Below, piece by piece: positions 1 through 8,867 of a stretch of DNA of 24,771 nucleotides. The position numbers and the translations under genes were made by a program. The DNA comes from Intoshia linei (lineage: Eukaryota; Orthonectida; Rhopaluridae): contig LWCA01000521.1 in NCBI GenBank assembly GCA_001642005.1, positions 1 to 24,771 of the forward strand, written 5' to 3'. Under the pieces are notes generated by a model, which saw only the letters and a program-made list of their open reading frames with translations, searched no databases and had not been told where the DNA came from. Each line of letters begins with the position of its first letter. Within the stretch, counting starts at the first letter, position 1.

Positions 1-159
1 ACCTATGAATGTGAAAAGGCATTTTCAACACTCGTACAAATAAAAACAAAATCTCAAAACAGACTATATGTCAGTGATGATTTGAGATGTGCTTTATCCA
101 AAACACAACCAAGAATAGTTGAATTGTCAAAAATCAAACTGAAACATCCTTCACATTAG
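1..159 (+). pseudogene. hAT (ZBED5/FAM200-like) transposase C-terminus, 5' part outside window
   Basis: Frame 1 reads without interruption from base 1 to a TAG at 157-159 and gives 52 residues. It begins TYECEKAFSTLVQIKTK and contains RLYVSDDLRCALS and TQPRIVELSK. The sequence EKAFSTLVQIKTK followed by 40 or so residues and a stop is the C-terminal hAT dimerisation region found in ZBED5-like and SCAND3-like domesticated or free transposases. The family assignment is from memory of these motifs. Whether the complete element is intact cannot be seen, because the rest lies upstream of the window. Confidence 0.7.
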
Positions 160-374
160 TTTAATAAAATTTAATTTGAATTAATAATGTTTGTGGGAGC
201 TACGGCTCAGAATATATCAATAAATTTCATTTTTTTTGAAATAATAATGTTAATAAAACATTTTTTAAAATTAAATAATTTTTTTCGGCATGTTTTATTT
301 GGGGGTCAGCGAGCAAAATTAAAATTGAAAATAAACCAAAAAGTCAAAAAATTTAAAAAGTTTGAGAACTCCTG
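1..374 (+). mobile_element. hAT transposon, right-hand end
   Basis: The left part encodes the C-terminus of a hAT transposase (see 1-159). The right part is a non-coding tail ending in a typical hAT terminal inverted repeat: the last bases before 374 read, on the opposite strand, CAGGAGTTCTCAAACTTTTT, close to the widespread animal hAT end CAGNGGTTCTCAAAC. The 8 bp that follow (375-382, atctaaag) would be the target-site duplication, but the partner copy lies outside the window. The element sits in the intron upstream of the first visible receptor exon. Confidence 0.75.
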
Positions 375-432
375 ATCTAAAGGGCCACTATCAACAAGTC
401 TGACTGTAATACGTTAATAATAATTATTTTAG

Positions 433-3400
433 ACTTGGATAGACATAAATATACAGTGGAACGAAAAAATCTTTGATAACATCACAATTATAAGATTGCC
501 AGTAGAATCTGTTTGGATACCTGATATTGTTCTCTATAATTAGTACAATTTCACATATATTATTTCAATGCCAATTAAATCGAAAAAATACGGGAACCAT
601 TATGATAGCCGTATCATACGGGCTTGTTAACTATTAGTTTCACCTCCACAATTATAAAAATAAGACAAGTATTAGTAAATCGCAACCATAAGTGAGTCAC
701 ACATTTTATTGGGTCAGTAAGTTGAGTATGGTAGAAAACTGGCTAATGAAAGTGGCTTGACCTGCTACTTAGTAAATAAAATAAAATACAAAATGCTCGT
801 TTTAAGACTTATGGTCTATTGTTAGCTTACTCTTTATATCAATGTTATTTCACCTCCAGTTAAAATATAATTGAAGTGGTTGTTCTAAAAAGTAACCACT
901 TTTTAAGTTATAAAATGTTGAAAATACATGTATGTATGAATGTTCAATTAGATCGACTAAAATATTTGGGAATTTTTTTATTTAGACCAGGGTGTACATT
1001 GTACAACTATAGTTCTTTACAATTCTTATTTTTGTTCTATATTCTCTCGGTATCTTCTATTTTACCAATGTTGACAAAAATTGAGATGATATTATTGAAT
1101 TGTCTGTCAATTTTGATGTCATTTTTACTAACAAAATTATGTAAACTATTTTTCAGATATTTTTTTCAAGTGTTACATTAAGAGGTTAAAATATTAGATA
1201 AATTTATACAATTTTTGAAATGTTTTAGAAGAGTTTTAGATTATTTTGTAGGTTGATACTATTAAATGCGTAATTTATAGTACTATCCAATACATAACAG
1301 TTTCATGAGTTTATAAGTATAAAATGACCAATATATTAATGCCAAATTTTTATCATATCCGTTTTAGTGCAGATGAACGATTAAATGAAATGCGTAAGAC
1401 ATCAGTATTAGTAGACAGCGGAGGAAACGTCTTATGGATCCCACAAGGAATGTTCAAAAGTACATGTGCTATAGATATTAAATATTTTCCATTTGATACC
1501 CAAATTTGTGTGTTAAAATTTGGAAGTTGGAGCCATGACGGTAGAACTTTAGATCTTAACTTTTATCAGGATTTAAATTCTTTGGATCTCAATGATTTCA
1601 CTAGAAGCAACGAATGGGATATTATTGGTCATTCTGCAATAAAAAATACCAAGTTATATCCATGCTGTGTGAATCCTTACATTGATATTACCTTTACAAT
1701 AAAAATCAAACGCAAATTCACCCACTTTGTATATATTTTGTTATTACCTTGCATCTTATTATCTACTCTCACAATGCTCATGTTTTGGATTCCACCAGAA
1801 AGTCAACACAAGATGATTTTGGGTACTATTATATTAATTGATTATTTTAAATCAGGGATGGACAAACCTACGACTCGCATATTTTTTTTTATAATTTTTC
1901 TATATTTATACATTTTATTTTTATTTTTTTTGTCTAGTCATTTTCCTAATGAATAAATACTAACAGTCAAATTCTAAAAAATCTAATTTAATTAATTATC
2001 AAGGGTTAATTGTGATTTGATGCAAAATTTCTTTGATAAGATAAGAAAGTTTTATTATAATGAATGAATTATGAGTAAAGAGTCAACATAAAAAAATAAT
2101 TAATAATCCCATGGTAAGATGAACGTTAATAGTTAAATTTTTAATGTATCAGGTCCGTAGCTATCGTATACATTTTAACAAATTTTTAGGAGGAAGGAAA
2201 TATATTATTGATAACATGTCCAATTCCACATATCTACTTTATTTAACATTTCTAATGACCTTCAAATATTCCTATTTTAGCAACTTTTTCAAAATTTAGG
2301 CGCATTTTAAAAAACACCTGGACGTAATGCAGAAAGACTGATTTCACCATTTTTTTCAGAATAAAAATCTTTTCTAGTTGCATTAAATTTTACTCTTACA
2401 TTAAAAAATAATTAAATTGGTTTTTTTAACTTGAAATAAATCTCAAAATTATAATAACAAAGTTATATTTGAGTTGATTGTAAAATTTCTTATTTTTGTT
2501 TTTGAGAATGAGAATTTGCGTAGCAATGATAAAAAACCATAGGAATCAATATATGAGACTGAAACTCAGATTTGTGTATTTAAAATATGTATACTCTCAA
2601 TTCCTACTTTTTTGAAATTGTAGGATGAATATTTAAATTTTCCATTTTTAGTTTTACTTAGTTTTCAAATTTTTGAAAACTATAAGTTGATAACATATTA
2701 AAAGTTATTTTTCATCGGAAACCCGTTGACTTTTGTGATTAAAAATTTTTTATTGATCAACTGGAATAAACTGCATCAGATTATTTTTTTTTTTTATTTT
2801 TAAGATGATTTTACAATGTAGAATATTATTAAAGATGATTATAAAATAATCCCACGTATTAGTTATATAATATTTTTTGTTAATACAATAGTTACCAAAT
2901 AAAAAAAGTGAATACTTTAATTTCTTTTTGACCTTGAAGAACTCATTATGTGAGATTAAATATTTTTGTTTATGTAACTGTAAATAACCATATTAGCTGC
3001 TATTTTTTTAAAGCAAAAGACTATTATTTATTACTAGATTGACTGTTATGTACTACGTACAAACCGCACATAGCTCTGCCGTTGAATTTAGCAATATTGT
3101 AAAGGATTGTAATAAATATAAAAATGATAATAACAAAATTCTATTATGTTTAGTAATTCGTTGTTGTAGTTTTAATATAAATTTAATCAAAATTTTTTGA
3201 AAATGAGATTTAAAAATTGCGTAGCAATGAAAAAAATACCGAAAAAATGAATTATATAGATTTACACCCATATTTTTTTATTGGAAATGTCTAGACGTTC
3301 AATGCACATTTTTTTTGAAATTGTAGGATCAATATTTACGTTTTCAATTTTTATTTTAATCGAAATATTTGAAAAATATTGGTTGATAATATATTAAAAA

Positions 3401-5723
3401 TTATTTTTCTTTGGGAATGCGTAGATTTCTGAGGTTGAAATTTTGTATTTACATTAACTGGAATAAGCTCTATCAGTATAATTTTGTTTTTTAATTTTTG
3501 GACCATTAATTATTTCACATTATTTGTTTTACACATTTTTTTAATAAAATATTTCAGAAAAAAAATATGAATACTAAAATGCTTTTTTGACCGTGAAGTC
3601 GTCACTTATTTAGATTTAAATTTTTTGTGTGTGTTATTAGGATTTAACTGTATCACCTGTAATTTTTTTTGAAATTCTCGTTCTCGTTTGATTTTCAAAA
3701 AAAAGGACAATTGGGGTTTTTGACCCGTAAGATGTGGGTTTGGGAGGTTGAAATTTATTTTGCTAACACTCTAGAAAAAAAAGTAATTGAAATGCGGACT
3801 TTATCAAATTCTAAGACTGATAGTTATTGAAATAAACGGTACCACACAATAACAAGTATTGCAGGGCATATTATATAAGTAAGGATTATTAAGAAAAATA
3901 GTAATTTGTGGGTTTGACACTGAAAGAGTCAATTTCTTAGAATGAATATGCGATACAACATCAAACTCAAAAAAATGTACTAGAAATTGTGTTTTTTAAA
4001 TTCTTGGACTTTAATTTTTTCATTAAACGGTGACACGTATAAAAATTAATTTTCTACGAGTAAAGACACTGTCCTTTAGTTTTATTTTTACTTTTTTTTT
4101 TTTTGAACAGTGTATATTATATACTGCATATCGTGAGTCATGATTTAAATCTAAAAAAATATAAAAAACCACAGCTACACATCAGTGTAAATGGATTTTT
4201 AAACCAACAGTTAACATGTATATAATGTAGGAATGAATCTATTTGTAGCATATTTTGTATTATTAATGTTGTTGGCCGATCATACGCCAATTTCTTCAAA
4301 TTCTGTTCCAATAATAGGTATTTGAAAATATAATACAAGTTAAATTTTTCATTTAGGAATATACTTTTGTCTAAATATGGTATTAATTACTCTATCTAAT
4401 TTCTTATCGATAATGGTCATAAATCTGTATTTGATGAACAATGTTTATTTTACCTACATGCCAAAATTTGTCGAAACGGTAAAAAATATATCTTATATCA
4501 GTGTTTCTAAACCGGTGCACCAGCAAATTTTGTGTGTGTCCACTGGACACTGTCCAACCCAAAATATGAGTAAAAATATATGAGTATGTATGTGAAAAAA
4601 TTTTTAGTGCCTCTTTTTCATTTTCAGTGGTCTCGAGTAGGATAGGTTCAGCTCTGTATTTTCACTAAAAAGTAAATACTATGAATCCAACAAATATAAA
4701 TTGTTAAATATTTTGTTATTTGTTTGTTCGCGAAATTTTTTTAATTACTTCCCATTGCGCCCAATGGAAAAAAGGTTGAGAAACACTGTCTTATATAGCA
4801 AAATCAAAACAGTAAAAAAATGGTAACGCGATAATTTATGAATAAAAATATTTTTTACTGTTTTGACAAAATTGATTAACTAAAATTATAATTACTCAAT
4901 TCACAATAATTATTTAATTTAGATATTCATAAAAATATTGGGACAGTATTTGTGTCCGTCACTGTTAAAAACATTGCATCAATACGTGGCTGAATCATTT
5001 AACGCCAGAATAAAATCAGAGGAAGCGTCTGCAATAATATTTAATAAAATTCGAAAAAAAAAAGTAATGGAAACCCCACCATTAAAAAGAAAACCATTCA
5101 ACAAACTAAAGAAAGTGGAAAAACGATGTGATACGTCATTTAATTCACCACTATTAGAATCTATAAATGACGCCTGGAATTTTTCCACCAGTTTAAATAC
5201 ATTGAAACCAAAAAGATACCAAACCACCAATAATAAAGCAGGGAAATCAGAATATTCATCCATATCTTTACAAAATTTAGCAACTCAAAAAGTAGAAAAT
5301 CAACACTATCCCAAAAAAATAAGCCAGTTAAACTCACATTTGAAACTCAACATGGACATTAATCCTCACCATAAAAATCTGACTAAACGAAAAGCATCCA
5401 ACATGTTTTCCAGTAAAAGCAGTTATGACATTCAAAATAATTACAATCCAAAACTGATATCAGATATTGAAAGTCCAAACATTAACTGTATTGGAAAATC
5501 AAGAAAACTACGTGAACAACTCCTAATCAAACAAATTAAAGAGATTAAAAACGCTATTATAAATGTCGTCGACAATGAAACTAGACAATCGTTAAACCAA
5601 AAAAATATCCAAGTCTGGAGAATTGTTGCTATTGTTCTAGATCGAATTTTCTTCATTTCTTATTTTATGATTATTTCTGTAACCACAATTATAGCGTGCA
5701 TTTTAAATGAACTCAATGATTGA
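433..5723 (+). CDS. Nicotinic acetylcholine receptor-like alpha subunit, 3' five exons (partial)
   Basis: Exons 433-542, 1368-1822, 4231-4317, 4357-4478 and 4923-5723 join to 525 codons including the stop. Upstream exons (signal peptide, early ligand-binding domain) are outside the window. It is a pentameric ligand-gated ion channel subunit of the plasma membrane. Visible landmarks in order: loop A (VWIPDIVLYN), a Cys-loop with exactly 13 residues between cysteines (C-AIDIKYFPFDTQI-C), loop B (GSWSHDG), loop C with vicinal cysteines (YPCCVNPY), which marks an alpha subunit, TM1, TM2 across the 1822/4231 junction, TM3 (LNMVLITLSNFLSIMVINLY), a Lys/Ser-rich cytoplasmic loop of roughly 245 residues, and TM4 just before the stop. 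The start of TM2 has His where cation channels carry the -1' Glu (SQHKMILG), Val at 9' and Asp at 20'. The TM2-TM3 style (GMNLFVAYF, PIIGIYFCLNM) matches a divergent invertebrate nAChR clade. The intron 4318-4356 is only 39 nt. Confidence 0.88.
2490..3015 (+). repeat. AT-rich dispersed repeat, copy 1 (family A)
   Basis: This is the first of two tandemly placed, diverged copies in the receptor intron. Shared landmarks with 3130-3670 include gcgtagcaatga, ttgaaattgtaggat, a 'ttgataayatattaaaa' stretch, 'aactggaataa..ct..atcag', and a 'ttttgacc.tgaag' block near the end. No open reading frame or clear terminal inverted repeat was found. The intron 1823-4230 is mostly made of this material. Confidence 0.6.
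3130..3895 (+). repeat. AT-rich dispersed repeat, longest copy (families A+B)
   Basis: The first part (to about 3670) repeats the copy at 2490-3015. The second part (3670-3895) recurs at 13935-14180 and 18880-19075, with landmarks 'gtttgggaggttgaaattta', 'gtaattgaaatgcggac' and 'aaattctaagactgatagtt'. It ends in an ACACA-rich stretch and 'attatataagtaaggat'. That tail resembles the fixed 3' ends of some non-LTR or non-autonomous insect elements, but the class is an inference. This is probably the nearest to a full-length copy in the window. Confidence 0.55.
4499..4788. mobile_element. hAT-type MITE with perfect 8-bp target-site duplication
   Basis: The 290-bp element starts cagtgtttctaaaccggtgc and ends, on the opposite strand, cagtgtttctcaacctttt, so it has hAT-type terminal inverted repeats. 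It is flanked by identical 8-bp direct repeats tcttatat at 4491-4498 and 4789-4796. No transposase is encoded, so it was moved in trans. It sits in the last receptor intron (4479-4922). Confidence 0.9.
4580..4657. repeat. Nested fragment of a second MITE family
   Basis: Within the MITE at 4499-4788, this stretch (landmarks 'tgtgaaaaaa.ttttta', 'ttttcattttc', 'ctcgagtaggataggttcagctctg') matches the right halves of the elements at 15570-15833, 18275-18546 and 22951-23165. It is therefore either an insertion inside the MITE or shared internal sequence. Confidence 0.55.
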
Positions 5724-5831
5724 ATTTGGATTTGAATTAAATTGTTTTTGTTTAAATTTCAGGAATTGACACAATTACCAAACAATTGGTTCAATGAAAA
5801 ATTAAAGATATACAGATTTTAAAGTTATATC

Positions 5832-6206
5832 ATGGATGATTCAGGTTCAGATTATTATCTTAAAAATTCAAATGAACATGTTATAAACAAAACTATAAAC
5901 ACATTTGTGGATGAATTGGACATAAACAATGAATTTTTAAAGAAATTGGTGGATTGTAAAATTTTATCCATGGAAAGTCATGAAAATATCATGTGTAGAC
6001 CAAATAGGAAAGCCAAAGTAATACATTTTATTCATTTGTTTTATTTCATCATCTATAAGGTTGCCCAATTGATGAAATTGATAAAAAGTCGTGGACCAGG
6101 TGCACTAGTCAGTTTAGCTCAAATTTTGGACCAAGAAGAAAAGACACGACACTTGGCCGAAATTATTAGATATGTCAGTATTGAAGAAATAAAAAATGAT
6201 ACATAA
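5832..6206 (+). CDS. CARD-only protein, two exons with a 42-nt intron
   Basis: The exons 5832-6017 and 6060-6206 give 110 residues. Removing the GT-AG segment 6018-6059 brings together RKAK and VAQLMKLIKSRGPGALVS, which is the continuous helix pattern of a caspase recruitment domain (CARD) as in Dronc/caspase-9, Apaf-1 and CRADD. The end, TRHLAEIIRYVS, matches the HLAELL helix of that group. CARDs mediate homotypic binding in apoptosis and innate immune signalling. Nothing follows the domain: no caspase, NB-ARC or death domain, so it would be a CARD-only adaptor or decoy. The intron is a multiple of three and has no stop, so the unspliced frame also stays open for 124 residues with a hydrophobic insert. 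The gene starts 108 bp after the receptor stop on the same strand, and AATAAA overlaps its own stop codon. The domain call is firm; the gene's role is not known. Confidence 0.78.
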   Translation: MDDSGSDYYLKNSNEHVINKTINTFVDELDINNEFLKKLVDCKILSMESHENIMCRPNRKAKVIHFIHLFYFIIYKVAQLMKLIKSRGPGALVSLAQILDQEEKTRHLAEIIRYVSIEEIKNDT

Positions 6207-6210
6207 TAAA
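6205..6210 (+). terminator. Polyadenylation signal of the CARD gene
   Basis: AATAAA overlaps the TAA stop at 6204-6206. If used, cleavage would fall within the opposite-strand ISCA1 coding sequence. Confidence 0.45.
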
Positions 6211-6214
6211 AAAT

Positions 6215-7204
6215 TTATATATGAAAACTTTCGCCACATCCACAAACTCCTTTTATTTTCGTATTGTTGAAGACAAATTCACTTTTTAAGTCATTTTTTA
6301 TGTAGTCCATTTCAGCTCCCAAAAGAGTCATTTGAGCCTTATTTTCAATGTAGAGTTTGTATTTATTGTTAATGTTAACTTCCTCGTCAAGTTTTTGCTT
6401 TTTATCTGCATAGTCCAAAAAATAGGATAATCCACTGCAGCCACTTGATTTTACTCCAATTTTTAGTGCTTTTCCAGGGTGTTTCGATAAGATTGTTCCA
6501 ATTTGACTGGAAGCATTCTTGGTCAAAGTTAGAGGGGTTCGAAGGTTTATAACCTTTCCTAAGTAAATATTAACATTTTAAAACACTTTAAATAATCAGT
6601 TCAGAAACTTTTTTATAATTATATTAAAATTTTTACGTAAACAATATTTTTATCATAAATATTATAAAATTGGGTTCAGTGATGAAAAAAATAATAATAC
6701 TCATTCAGAAATTTCAAAAATTAAGATAAGAACCAGTGATAAGGAACGAATTTTTTTCTTAAATAAATTTTGGAATAATTCTGATCTAACGGATTTAGAA
6801 CTTGCTTAATATGGGTCAACGGTTAATAAAAATATAGTATTTAATAATACTGTAGTTAATATTTGTCAGAGATAATGTAATGAAAATATATACATGAAAA
6901 ATATATGATATTACCCTGGAGCAGTTTTTAAAAGGGGAGCACATTATTTGCGCCTTTAATTACTCGTATTTATAATTTAGAAACAAAAAATCAGTACTTT
7001 TTATAAAATTGCATCTCATATGAACCGCGTAAAGGTATATACTGTATATGTGACCCACATTATCATGGGTCTATAAAATGATCAAATTTCTGATTTTGTT
7101 TACATATATGTTAATATACAAAGAGAAAGTTATAATTAGAAAATAATCTTACTAGAATTTTGTGAAGCTTGAATTATATTCATACTAATTTTTATTGCTT
7201 TCAT
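6215..7204 (-). CDS. ISCA1: Iron-sulfur cluster assembly 1 homologue, mitochondrial (two exons)
   Basis: On the minus strand, exon 1 is 7204-7153 and exon 2 is 6558-6215, giving 131 residues (human ISCA1 has 129). It is an A-type carrier that helps insert [4Fe-4S] clusters into mitochondrial enzymes. The three conserved cysteines are present: one in VKSSGCSGLSY and two in GVCGCGESF near the C-terminus. The blocks LTLTKNA, KAQMTLLGAEMDYIKNDLKS and FVFNN are typical of the family. The first exon encodes a short Lys/Ser/Asn/Gln-rich leader without acidic residues, fitting a mitochondrial targeting peptide. The start at 7204 was chosen because it is the first ATG in the phase that joins exon 2 through a consensus GTAAGA donor and TTAG acceptor (intron 6559-7152). 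Its stop lies 8 bp from the CARD stop. Confidence 0.92.
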
Positions 7205-7514
7205 ATAGCGGAGGCCTTTATTGGTGGTGGTTTACTAATAAAAATATAAATAATATCAATACGATAAATGGAATACACCAAATATAGATTTACAATCTCG
7301 CATTTCAAAAGTAAATTCAAATTCCCAATATTGATGTCGTCATGATAACATTTAAATAAACTTTTTATATTTCAATGTCAAATTGTTTCTACAGCATTCT
7401 TTTTGTGGGTCAGGTTAAGATTGATATTGATACCTGATGTATACAGTAGGGGTGTAAATTTTAGTAGTTTTTTTTTGATATTTTATGGTGCAGGAACGGA
7501 TAAAGTCGCGTGTG
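7205..7514. other. Upstream region of ISCA1
   Basis: No gene was recognised. It should include the ISCA1 promoter and 5' UTR, but no specific element could be supported. Confidence 0.4.
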
Positions 7515-7604
7515 GTGATATATCGCTATCATACTAATCGAAACCTTTGGACATCTTTTTATTTAAGATGAACTTATCAGAGTTCTTATCTGCCAATCGT
7601 TACA
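7515..7604 (+). repeat. Leader module, copy 1
   Basis: This 90-bp unit starts gtgatatatcgctatcatac and ends ctgccaatcgttaca. It carries a small hairpin (catctttttatttaagatg) and an ATG at 7568 opening a 39-codon frame (7568-7687) that begins MNLSEFLSANRY. The module recurs at 7755-7942 with only a few changes, but the sequences after it differ. Confidence 0.7.
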
Positions 7605-7754
7605 ATACAATTATAATATGCATTAATCATTCTAAAGGTGTATGTGATCGAAAACAAGCTCGACACTTGGAAAAGATCAATCAATGAAGTTTGCATTCAA
7701 TGAGCATAACATTATTGTCGTTACAATGGTTCATTGTTTTGTGATGGAGATGTA

Positions 7755-7942
7755 GTGATATATCGCTATCATACTAATCGAGATTCGAATATATACTTTT
7801 TATATAACTCACTTGTGATGTTTAACTGGCAAAGTGGTTATAGTCATATAATTTTATTCTGTGTGGCTAGGTTCGAATCGAGATTTGGACATCTTTTTAT
7901 TTAAGATGAACTTATCAGGGTTCTTATCTGCCAATCGTTACA
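7755..7942 (+). repeat. Leader module, copy 2, split by about 100 bp
   Basis: It is nearly identical to 7515-7604 but carries an extra segment of about 100 bp after 'actaatcga'. That segment is bounded by direct repeats aatcgagat at 7776-7784 and 7876-7884, exactly 100 bp apart, and copy 1 serves as the empty site. The ATG at 7906 opens a 50-residue frame to 8058 that begins MNLSGFLSANRY and then diverges completely from the copy 1 frame. I do not recognise either small frame as a known protein. Confidence 0.65.
7820..7890 (+). other. tRNA-like segment with A-box and B-box matches (SINE-head candidate)
   Basis: TGGCAAAGTGG (7827-7837) fits the RNA polymerase III A-box and GGTTCGAATC (7870-7879) fits the B-box, 32 bp apart, within the insert that splits leader module copy 2. 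The putative acceptor arms pair in six of seven positions, two of them counting as wobble, but the T and D stems do not pair. It is therefore not a working tRNA. It could be a tRNA-derived SINE head or chance, since the B-box overlaps the insert junction. Confidence 0.25.
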
Positions 7943-8142
7943 TCGCGTATGACAGTTTTATGGCTACACTGAAAAAAAATCATTTTGGAGAATTTTTTGA
8001 CGACACTCGCAATTTTAAAAATTTTATACAAAAATTAACATGTAACTTTATTTGCTGAAATTTAATAACTTATGATGATATATTGTAGTTATGTTTTAAG
8101 TCATCTTGTGTTGATCGTCATGTTTGGTTATTCATTTTGCAT

Positions 8143-8287
8143 CTTTAAATTCAATTCTACCTCATTTATTTTTGTTTTTAGTGAAAATTTTAACAATGAA
8201 AAATGACAATTTTTATAAAATTATAATAACTTTAAAGTTTAAACATGGATAAAATAAAAATTAAACGAGGTAGAATTGAATTTAAAG
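8143..8287. repeat. Perfect 21-bp inverted repeat with 103-bp loop
   Basis: ctttaaattcaattctacct(c) at 8143-8163 is the exact reverse complement of 8267-8287. Inside the arms, similarity continues imperfectly for about another 15-20 bp. No flanking target duplication was noticed. It may be a small foldback element next to the hAT fragment. Confidence 0.7.
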
Positions 8288-8291
8288 TTCA

Positions 8292-8522
8292 AAGCTTCAT
8301 TCATCTCTTAATATTATAAGTAAAGCTGTAAATATGATCAAGTTAAATGACAGAATATTTCATCAGTTGTGTCAGGATAACAATGATGAATACATCAGGC
8401 TGCTATTACACAACGAGGTTCGCTGGTTGTCAAAGAGGTTGTGCTTAACTCGTTTTAGTAAGCTATATACTACTATAGTACAGTTTGCAGGTTTCCAAAG
8501 TGGTACACTAGATTTTAAATAA
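8292..8522 (+). pseudogene. hAT transposase internal fragment
   Basis: The open frame contains IISKAVNMIKLNDRIFHQLC, then LLLHNEVRWLSK and LCLTRFSKLY. The order 'LN.R.F..LC......YE.LLLHTEVRWLSKGKCL.R' is characteristic of ZBED5/FAM200-like hAT transposases upstream of their C-terminal dimerisation region. The fragment ends at a TAA at 8520-8522 and lacks both the zinc-finger and catalytic N-terminal parts and the C-terminus, so it is a dead remnant. It need not belong to the same insertion as the one at 1-374. Confidence 0.72.
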
Positions 8523-8659
8523 TTTTAAATAAAATGAAGATAACCATATTTTTTTATTTTTTAACAATAAAATTAAATTAGAATATTATTAATTATCGAT
8601 GATACAATAATATTCTTTATTATTGTAATAATAACTAGGTATAATAATTTAAAAAAAAA

Positions 8660-8850
8660 AATTTATCCCATTTTTTTCAATTATTAGACATTTGCATTTT
8701 TATCAAATGGAATAAGCTTTATCAGATTAATTTTTTTTTAATTGTATAACCATTAGTTATTTCAAATTTTTTGTTTTAATACAATAATTTCGAAATAAAA
8801 ACAATTAATATTAAAGTACGTTTTTGACCGTGAAGGCGTCATTTTAGATG
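8660..8850 (+). repeat. Family A repeat fragment
   Basis: Landmarks 'aaatggaataagctttatcagat', 'taaccattagttatttcaaatt' and 'tttttgaccgtgaaggcgtca' match the middle of the repeats at 2490-3015 and 3130-3670. Confidence 0.55.
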
Positions 8851-8867
8851 ACGTCATGTGAAGGTGG

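Noticed and set aside
876-1181. 101-codon hydrophobic plus-strand ORF
   Set aside because: It lies wholly in a receptor intron, is Leu/Phe/Ile-rich as expected from AT-rich noise, and shows no family motif.
1324-1956. Continuous 210-codon ORF as a single-exon receptor fragment
   Set aside because: Both ends are intron: the family match starts only at the acceptor before 1368 and stops at the donor after 1822, and the missing second half of TM2 is found in the exon at 4231.
4111-4132. Tiny exon between a strong acceptor (gaacag) and donor (GTGAGT)
   Set aside because: Its phase is incompatible with the flanking receptor exons and it encodes nothing from TM2.
5762-5821. Open stretch after a good acceptor as an alternative receptor last exon
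   Set aside because: Using it needs a donor inside TM4, which would remove a membrane segment; it may instead be CARD 5' UTR.
7820-7892. Functional tRNA gene
   Set aside because: The A- and B-boxes match, but the T-stem and D-stem do not pair.
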